A DNA stretch of 64,000 nucleotides. It comes from Straminergon stramineum. Taxonomy: Eukaryota > Streptophyta > Bryopsida > Hypnales > Calliergonaceae. The stretch lies in the NCBI GenBank assembly GCA_963920665.1, contig OY987273.1, positions 746,501 to 810,500 on the forward strand, read 5' to 3'. The notes under the pieces are model-generated. The model did no database searches, was not told the origin of the DNA, and saw only the letters and a program-made list of their open reading frames with translations. Shown here one piece after another: positions 55,930 to 64,000 of the stretch; positions within the stretch are counted from its first letter, which is position 1; each line of letters starts with the position of its first letter. The position numbers and the translations under genes were made by a program.

Positions 55930-57453
55930 TTCGCATGTTGAATTTCAGCCATGTCATTGTCTTCATTGGGATACATGAGCGCCACACCTACCTGCAAAAT
56001 CTCACGCATGTCCACCTTGAACCACAAGTCTGAGATGTCCTTGAAATAGAACTTGTGCTCCCCGGCTACCTGTTGATGGTTCTAGTAGCCATTTTGTGCC
56101 TTGGGGCCCTAGGATTCAAGAAGAAGACTTTGTTGACCACGCTAAACTTCAACTTGTAAGTAACATACAATGCCAATATCATATAGGATACTCCCATAAT
56201 TGGACATTGTCTGCACTAGTGCTCTTTGACTATTACGTGACTTCTACATGATATAGAAATTACTTCTTCATGACTGCAACAGTATACCAACTCCAACTTC
56301 ACTATAGCGTGACTGGTAGACAACATTCACTTGACTTCAATGGTTTAAATGAGCACGTCCACAAACGGATGGATGTGATAGGATAGAGCATCCTTTCTTC
56401 ATCATATAGATTGAATGTTACACATAGAACAACGCACACCTAGTTTTCTATGAAACTGCTTAGAGACAACCTCCTCTTCACTAAAGTTATGTTGTAGATG
56501 TAAGACAAACTTAGTGCTACACTAGGACATATTCTTAACTTTGTCTAGTGTTGTAATGTAGTATTCCATCTCAAAGTAGAGAAAGATGTACTACACCATG
56601 CCTATGCAATTTCCTACATGGTCCTCATACTTGCAAAGACTCTTTATAGTGTCAATTACAAAGATACACAACAAGGGCAATAGACATACCAAACCTATAC
56701 AGAGCCACTCATGAAAGCAATTTGGAGACAACAATTTAGGGTTACAACACTCTACAGAGACTGATAATGGTGACAGTCCTTGTACAAAAGTAACACTAGT
56801 TCTTGACTATACCATGACACTATAGTATTGCAAGAAGAAGAGTACTAGAAGGTCTCTTCCCAATGACTTGCTCAGGACCATTGGTAGTTTAGGAAACATA
56901 ACAACCGCAAAAAGGGGGAGAGGGGCAGTTAGAACTGCACCTTCTTCTGCACTCCATCACGTTTCTTGTCCGTTGTTGATGTTGTCTTATTTCTCATTTT
57001 CTTCTTTTGAGTTTTCGCCTACACACATATGGACAACATATTAGAAATGATGATCAACTAAAGGTGAGTGGACATTGAATCAGCACAATTCCATGGTCTA
57101 GGAGCCCCCTCATCCTCTACAACATCCATAAATTCGTATGGTGTTCAACTTTTGTGTTTCTTTATCATTTCAACCATGGATTTGTTAGCAATTTGCGGGT
57201 ACTTCAGATAGAAGGAAGAGATGTCGTCACATTTTGAAAATGCCTCTAGGAGCAGCCACATATAACATTTTAGGTAGTCCTTGTCATTTGCCAAGGTGTG
57301 AAGCCACTTCACATAGAATGGCAGAGTATTGACTAGGATGTTTGCTTCGGGATTGCATGCTACGCTATCCAACTTACTGTCCACTATGAATATGTTTTCT
57401 ATGTTGAATGCATACCAACCTTCGTAAACTACTTTAAGATTCTTCCCCCCCAA
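55930..57453 (-). pseudogene. Unknown gene remnant in the CACTA-like element
   Basis: Minus-strand blocks: 57,453-57,145 extending to about 57,065 (FYVKWLHTLANDKDYLKCYM; FYLKYPQIANKSMVEMIKK) and 56,066-55,930 (FYFKDISDLWFKVDMREILQ; VALMYPNEDNDMAEIQHAKG). Both have protein-like composition and are separated by non-coding sequence, as exons would be. No domain recognised; a transposon-borne DNA-binding or accessory protein is possible. Confidence 0.35.
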
Positions 57454-58318
57454 AGTTTGGTTTAGGTCTTCCCCTTCTTACAACTCACACAATTAAGCAA
57501 ACTAAGCAAACAATGGAATCAGATCATAAACCCCCTTCAACCCGAAAAGCATGCTAGGAACGACGTTCTAAAAAAACTCAACGTTGCTACTTCCCCCAAA
57601 CCCTACTGTGAAGTGTGTAAAGCATCGGGACAAGAAAGTCTTTAGCCAAGACTGGAATACTACCCTCCTAAATTTTGTTTTAGTACTAGAACATATTGCA
57701 CTATTTGGATTCTTTGTTGCTAGCAAAGTATAGGGTAGTCTACTCTTATTGTGACCATTTTCTTCAAACAACGCAATAGGCCCCTCTGAAATGGACAGTC
57801 AATGGTTCTAAAATGGAGTGTCACAAATTTTAAAGCGTAATTAAGATTTGTTAGGAGATGATTCATACTTTGCCAATGCGTGGAATAAGAGTCAAAGAGG
57901 GTCCATTTAAAAGCCAAGGTATTTCCACTTACTTTTTCTAGATGAAAAGTGATTGCCCAATTGCCTTCTTACAAATGTTTAAAGAATTTAGGGTCCGTTT
58001 AAATTTAGTAGTGGTTGCATTTAAGAACCTTGTGTATTACTTTTTGAATGTTGTAGTGCTTGTTTTTGGTCAAGCTATATCTTTTTTCAGACTGCGTGTG
58101 TGTGTTTTTTGCAAGGCCTATGATTATAAATAGGTGCCTACCATAGAATTCTTTGAAAATTCATAAGTAATTCAAAAATGCTCTGAAAAATATGAAACTA
58201 CTTGGGTTAGATTCCACATCAATTTTTCTTCAATTGAAAAATAAGGAAAAATAATTTTATGCATCTAAGAAACATCGAAAAGGCCGACCAGCCCTTAAAT
58301 GGTTGCTTTAAGAGCATA

Positions 58319-58740
58319 CTACCATAGTCCACAAGTGTGGCGTAGACATTGAAGATTACCAACTTTGCCCCCCTTATACCTACTTCCACCCAACTTCTCT
58401 CTCAATATGTTGCTCATAGACTTCCTAGGCTTCACCCTCCTTGACCCATATTGTATGACATCTTCAAGAGTAGTCAGTACCTTCACAGGAGACTTCGCTG
58501 CTTTTCGTGACTTCCTCATCAAGGGCTTAGTGGCTTTAGCAAGCGCAACTATGGGGTCGTGCGAGGAATCCAAGTTGCCCTCCTTCCTCCTTGTCTCCAT
58601 CATCCTTAGCATCCTTCTGCAAAGGACTATCGGCCTTCCTCAGACTTGCCTTCTAGTCACTACTATTTTCACCGCATGGCTTTGCTCTTTTCTTGGGTAC
58701 CTCTACGTCCAGCAGCAAAGGAGTGGCCACGATGACTAAT
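58319..58740 (-). pseudogene. Basic protein remnant in the CACTA-like element
   Basis: Minus-strand frame of 98 codons, extended upstream with stops. Lys/Arg-rich (ATKPLMRKSRKAAKSPVKVL) with VIQYGSRRVKPRKSMSNIL. It could be the N-terminal, nucleic-acid-binding part of the gene continued at 57.4 kb. No family recognised. Confidence 0.3.
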
Positions 58741-59305
58741 TTGTCTACAACTAGTGGAGGGGGTACTAATGTCAATTTCAAGAAGGTGCTTGATATGGAT
58801 TTCTTTTTCGTCACCTTCTAGTCTTGTTCTATGATTGTTGTTTAGTGGGGTCGAATTTCCCCCTACATAAGTTCACAATTGGATGACAAGGTTAGATCTT
58901 TGGCTAAGATGAGCTACGAGGCCTGACAACTTTTGTCTTCTTCAGTAGCTTTTGCATGTTTCACTTTTGCAACACTCATGCCTTTCTCTAGTACATCATC
59001 TAAGGAAAGTAATTTCCTCTAAGAATGTGGAACCAAGCCGGCCACATCGAACTCTCATTATAAGAAATCCACCTTTTTTGTAGCGTTTCGACAAAATGGA
59101 TCATGTTTTCATTGACATTAGTGCATCACATATTGTGAGCTTATGGGAGGTAGATTTTTGTTGGATGTTAGGAAAGGCATGGGATGTCAAAGCAAAAACA
59201 AGTGGATGACGTAGGAGACATGTATGTATTTTTGGACATCAAGTAAAACATGGTCATATTTATTAAAAGGTCCCCTCAATTATGGCAGTGCCGCATCAGC
59301 TAGGG

Positions 59306-60597
59306 TGTCGCGCCTCTTAGTGACATTTACCACCTTAAGTTCACCTTCTAGTGCTTTCCAAGTACTTCACCCTTTAGTGACACCAAGGGTCACGCTCTCC
59401 TAACACTGCACATGCTACGCATCCAAAATGTTAGGTTCCAATTCAAGTCACGGGGCTCTCCATTCCTCTGTGACTCCCAATACTTCCATTCCAACCCTTC
59501 ACTCCTACAAGACACCGAGCATGTCATTTGATGACATGGGGCGAAACTTCCATTGATGTCCAAGCACTTGGTGGAGGCACTACTCCCTACCGGTGCTAAT
59601 CGCCTTTGAATAGGACCCAACTCCCCATTAGGCCCACCCAACTCATTTTGGGACTCATCAATTGGGACTTATACTATAGTCTGGTGTGGAGTGGGACACC
59701 ACTTAACTGGTATCAAGGAGTGCACAAGCACTTCATGGTAACATATGAGTGGTGAAGCTCCAACACTAACCTCACCACTTGAGGCCTCTTAGGCTTACCA
59801 TAGTACCATCCGGGAATGAAGAGAGAGACCACCCCTCCTCATAGTACTCTCTATGGGATTTGGTAGCCCCCCCCCATACTAGAGGTCACCGGGAACCCTC
59901 AAGATGCTTCCCATCTTGGAAGACCACCCAATTTCAAGTGGTATCCCCTAAACCGTACCTCCAAAGACTCCCGATCTTTCCGTCGGGATAACTTTTAGCT
60001 CGGAGCTCCAAATCCCAATTGCAAGCCCATTTTCATGATCTACAGTTTTCTTAAATCACCATGGACTATTCACTTTTGCCAATACGACAAGTATTGAGGA
60101 AGTTATGGCCCTCCAAAGGTACGAGTCCCCCGGGAGGTGTAGTTCTTCGGGACTCCACCCTCTTTGGATGCCTATAACTTTTAACTCACAGCTTATCTAT
60201 TCCTGAGCCTGAGCACTCTAGAAACATTGTCCTTTTATCTTTCCAATGGTATGCGGCATGCCCTATTTGGCTCAAAGGAATCCTCCCAAACCTTGTTTCC
60301 CACGTTCCCATGCTTGGGGACATGGTCGGGACACTGCGAACTTTGAAGACTCATAACTTTTAACTCCCAACTTGGATTCTCGCATACTTTGAACCTATGG
60401 ATGCGTCTTCATATAAGCTTTTCAAGCATGTGCAATGCGCCTCTTAATTTTTCCAGATCTCAACACTACAATGCTCTGATTGCTTGGGACTCCTAGTTCC
60501 CCTCACCCCATCTTTTGTAATGATTGGGGAATCACCTCCAACATCCTCCTTGCTCGCCAAGGTGGTACGGGCATGCCTCGTGATGAAGGTTGTGACT
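59306..60597 (+). mobile_element. R2 copy C: solo LTR with perfect 5-bp duplication
   Basis: Starts TGTCGCGCCTCTTAGTGACA and ends GATGAAGGTTGTGACT (canonical CA changed to CT), 1292 bp. Flanked by TAGGG at 59,301-59,305 and 60,598-60,602. No coding frame; matches copies A and B over its length. Confidence 0.85.
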
Positions 60598-61604
60598 TAG
60601 GGGTTCTAAATTCTCTATAGGTATATTTTTCTAAGTTACTATGGGCTAAGGTAAAATATAGACTGGATGTAAAAAACATAGGGTAAGGGAAGCCATGTAG
60701 TATATTTTGAAAAAAAAGGAAATGGATGGATGTACAATATCATACGCATAGTGGAGCATAAATACCATTACAACACCAAAATGTCATAAAATAACTCGAA
60801 ATATCGTGCTAGGGGATTCTAGACTATTATTGTAAGCCGAGATTATCCATATTACTGACTTCAACACTCTTTTCACTTCCTTTCTCTCTTTTTCGGATCA
60901 CTACCTTTTCGGATTGTAATCCGAATCCACTCCAATTTGGAATCGAGATCCGTCTCTTCTCACACATACACTAGTTTTTGGTGCCTCTGTTTTACCCTCA
61001 AAGGGTCCGCCTTCAATCTTGTAGATGGGTAGGGACTCACCACTCATATTCCTCACACTCTCTTCTCTCTCTAAACTACAAAAAATACACTTAGACCAAA
61101 TGTTGCACTAGATTAAACCAAAATACAGTCTCACAACTTCCTGGATGGCTAATCTGGAAGGTAGGTCACTTAGAGCCGTAACAAGTCCTTTCCACTACAA
61201 CGACAGATCAAGAAAAACCAAAACCAATGGGGGATTGTTAGTCATTCACTAGACTGATCCTACAGTTTGGTAGACCTTCCAGAGAGTAGGATGGGGATTT
61301 TTTTGCTAGTAGTTCCTTATCTCTACACGGAACTCTCCTGGTATTCCAGACTCGCACCCATACCACTCCTTGCCGAATTTCCGTTCCAATGTTTTAAAGG
61401 CACCACATGCAATATCGTATTCACAAGCCTAAACTACATCACAAACGTTCCCTCCCAAATCAGATCCAGTCACCTTAGATCCGGATTCCTCCTTTTCTCG
61501 TCCTCTCTCTTATACTTCAACGCTTTCACAAGCAAACACAGAAAAATTGGATATACGACAAATCAATTCTTGAAGGTCCACTTGGTGGCTCAGATTAAAG
61601 AAAG

Positions 61605-61804
61605 NNNNNNNNNNNNNNNNNNNNNNNNNNNNNNNNNNNNNNNNNNNNNNNNNNNNNNNNNNNNNNNNNNNNNNNNNNNNNNNNNNNNNNNNNNNNNNNN
61701 NNNNNNNNNNNNNNNNNNNNNNNNNNNNNNNNNNNNNNNNNNNNNNNNNNNNNNNNNNNNNNNNNNNNNNNNNNNNNNNNNNNNNNNNNNNNNNNNNNNN
61801 NNNN
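61605..61804. other. Assembly gap, exactly 200 N
   Basis: A round-number placeholder. By comparison with copy B (36,633 to about 37,130) about 490 bp of R1 sequence should lie here. Reading frames drawn through the N run are artefacts. Confidence 0.98.
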
Positions 61805-61819
61805 GAACATGATGGTGGT

Positions 61820-63522
61820 CCTCTCCTATCTTGGTTGAGGCTGTTGCATGTACTCGAAGCTTTCCAGATGAATCTGGGCCGGATTCTTCAGTCCTCCAAT
61901 CTAGTCCGCTAGGTCACTTCAGACAAGCAACCTGGGTATCTAAAGGGTTTCCTTCTCAGGAAGACGGATCGTTGGAATCAATGGTGAGACGGTAACTTCC
62001 GGTGGCGCCAACTCCCTTGCTTCATCTAGTTACTTGGTTGGCTCCCAAACTGTCTTTACGCTCCCTCGGATGGTCTTCTCCAGCTCAGTTGAGAAGGGTT
62101 TTGTTGAATGCCGGAGAGTCTCCTTAAGAACTTCGAGTCTTGGTGGAAGTGGCAGGGATGTTGTTAACTTTACTAGAGTTTCTTTGTCAAAGTGGATTTC
62201 CGAAAAGTAGAAAAAATCCATGACATAGTCCAGATCAATCCACCCTAAGAGCTAGCGCATCTCCTTCAATATTGCATCCATTCATGATGAGAAATCGACC
62301 AAGATCTAGACTACCTTAGATCCAGTCAGATGTCCTTTCTCAATTAGTCGGTTCTGGACAAGGGAGGCCTTGACGACAAGCTCCGCGGGTCTATCTACCA
62401 GACCGGATAGGTTTTTGACAAGTTGTAGAGCTTCCTTCTCCCTCTACTTGCCTACGGCCAACTCTCCTTCTGCCCAACTCGATCTAGATTGGAGGTCAGT
62501 CTTCTCCTTCTCTACATTCTGGATTTGCTTCTCTTTCCGTTCCAACTCTTCCGGATTCGGAAGTTTCTTCACCGCATCGAGTATATCCGTTGGCTCGACC
62601 TTCAACTCCTTGCTAATCTTTCTGAGAAGGTATGCTAAGGTCTCATGGTACTCTTGTGCTTGCAGCACCCAGTCAAATCTGGTCTTGAAGAACCCGGAAA
62701 TGTCTTCCTTTGGCTTCTCTGGAACCTTCTCCGGAACACGGAGTTTCCCTCGTGAAGTCGGATCGATAGATTTCCTTCATCTCCACTCCATGAGCTGCTG
62801 CTCCTCTTCCGACTCTTCCTCTTCATCAAATGTCGGCTGCTCCGCCTCCACTTCGTCTATGAGGCCGTAATGCAGGATTGTAGATCCGGTGTTGTGCTCT
62901 ACAATTTCTGCATCACTCAAAAGTTCTACATGGTGGTAGAGGTGGAATAGGAAAGGATCAACTGGATTGGTCTTAGACTTTCTTACATGGGTGGCAAGCT
63001 TGGAGACCATTGCTCCAATAACTTTCCCCCAATTGACTGTTCTACCCTCCATTGCTCTGAAAATGGTGTTGGCTACTATAACCGTAACTTGGGTAGGCTT
63101 TTTTGGATACAAGGTCGGGAAAAGGAACTCTAAGACCTGCTTCTACCTCCCATATAGATAGTCACTAATGGCATACCCCTCCTTAGAATGGGTTGCATTC
63201 TTTAATTTCCCCACCACAAACTTATCCATTCGAGAAGCTAATCTAGATCCCTTATTGGGGAATCTGTATACCTTTGCCCAAACCTCATCTGTCTAGGTTC
63301 TGGATCGCCCCTTACTATCAACTCATACTGATTCGGAGCTCCTACAATGAGCTCTTGAATCGTCCAATCATTCTTCACAGTCCATGGCCTAAAGAACAAG
63401 TTGACACACCCTATCGTGCTCAAGTTGTCCTTTAACTGTGACTGGTCACTCAGCCTTTCTGGAATGGTCAGACAGACCACTTGTGCCGTAACTAATGGTT
63501 TAGAGATATCTCCCTCTGCCAT
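61820..63522 (-). pseudogene. R1 ORF, copy C (decayed, frameshifted)
   Basis: Starts at ATG 63,522 (MAEGDISKPLVTAQ) with TIPERLSDQSQLKDNLSTIG and LFFRPWTVKNDWTIQELIVG. A frameshift near 63,240 moves the protein into the frame of 63,112-62,777 (TVNWGKVIGAMVSKLATHV), 62,668-62,444 (coiled coil) and 62,221-62,030. The C-terminal end is lost in the gap. Same domain order as copies A and B. Confidence 0.65.
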
Positions 63523-64000
63523 TGTAAATTGGAACTCGGAGAAAGACAGTCCTCAACCGCTGAAACAATCACTAACTCACCACTCTTTCACTCAACTATA
63601 TGAGCGTAAAACTGCTGTGGAAGAAAGGAGGAGAAATGGGAGTGGCGGGGGTTAAGTACCCATCATCCTACCGACCGTTCCAAAAGCGGACCGTTTACCC
63701 GTTACGGCTCCCTAGATTCCTAGACCAGAACTCTAGGCCATAGGCTATCGGTATCCGGTTCCGTCCTAGATCCTTTTATGGAACACATGGATCATCCTCT
63801 CAGCCTTAATGCAATGTTTAGGCTAAGAGGGTTCTAATTCCATTTGCCTCTTGGAAATTTTGAAAAAATTCTATACTATTATAGACCTATTTTATACTAC
63901 CCCGATAGATTCCAAGTTTATGCCTCATGGCATACACTATGGATGAAAAGGGAAGTTCTTTATACAAGTGGGGTAGTAGGAAGTATGACAACCCATATGG

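Larger units (their letters stand above)
54796..59085 (-). mobile_element. Possible CACTA-like element with minus-strand gene remnants
   Basis: A CACTACAGAAAAATGACC end lies at 54,796. A weak inverted match, CGCTACAAAAAAGGTGG, ends at 59,085. Between them are a TAGTCATTT motif array near the left end and decayed minus-strand coding blocks. No clear 3-bp duplication (TAT / TTT). The right end is uncertain and the call rests mainly on the left terminus and motif array. Confidence 0.35.
60738..63932 (-). mobile_element. R1 copy C: solo-LTR-like element broken by an assembly gap
   Basis: Starts TATCATACGCATAG (TGTCGTACG with two G-to-A changes) and ends CCTCATGGCA. Flanks TACAA (60,733-60,737) and TACAC (63,933-63,937), a 5-bp duplication with one change. 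It begins 140 bp after R2 copy C. The part before the gap (60,971-61,604) is almost identical to copy B; the rest is only about 80-85% alike. Confidence 0.8.

Noticed and set aside
61267..61812. ORFs running through the N gap
   Set aside because: They exist only because N codons cannot be stops.

Overview
The window looks like nuclear DNA of a plant-lineage (streptophyte) eukaryote with a large, transposon-filled genome. Coding regions are split by GT-AG introns. The families present are typical of plants: hAT and CACTA-type DNA transposons, and LTR units with TG...CA ends and 5-bp target duplications. The only clearly intact host gene is a PAS-containing hybrid histidine kinase of a kind I associate with mosses, liverworts and lycophytes rather than flowering plants. 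A spore-bearing land plant or close algal relative is my best guess. The species cannot be fixed from sequence alone.

Layout. (1) 0.36-7.9 kb, +: a multi-gene element with a ParB-like/DNA-methyltransferase-like fusion gene, a HAD (FCP1-type) phosphatase-like gene and an unknown basic protein. A palindrome, consensus TTAGGTCGAGTCGACCTAA, recurs in nearly every non-coding gap and intron. (2) 8.2-11.6 kb: a tandem array of about 16 units of 213-214 bp. (3) 11.7-19.8 kb: two decayed elements, one encoding an unknown coiled-coil protein and one a hAT transposase. Both start with an array of ACCCGCAGTCGCCC-like motifs followed by a TATA box; a third array lies downstream. (4) 19.9-22.9 kb, -: remnant of a DDE-like transposon protein. 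(5) 24.4-31 kb: decayed unknown genes, one split by solo-LTR-like element R1 copy A, which carries part of solo LTR R2 copy A. (6) 31.5-34.5 kb: a second hAT pseudogene. (7) 35.4-43.4 kb: a DDE-like gene interrupted by a CACTA-like element (itself carrying R1 copy B) and by R2 copy B. (8) 44-48 kb: AT-rich spacer with a small inverted-repeat element. (9) 48.2-51.0 kb, -: the histidine kinase gene. (10) 51.4-53.8 kb: a long fold-back repeat. (11) 54.8-59.1 kb: a possible CACTA-like element with minus-strand gene remnants. (12) 59.3-63.9 kb: R2 copy C and R1 copy C, the latter broken by a 200-N assembly gap.

Most of the window is therefore nested mobile DNA in decay. Many reading frames stay aligned over long distances but carry isolated stop codons, mostly explicable as C-to-T or G-to-A changes as expected in methylated repeats. 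The most unusual items are the ParB/methyltransferase element with parS-like intronic palindromes, and the R1 family: single TG...CA units of about 3.4 kb flanked by 5-bp duplications, each containing one conserved open reading frame of about 620-650 codons.
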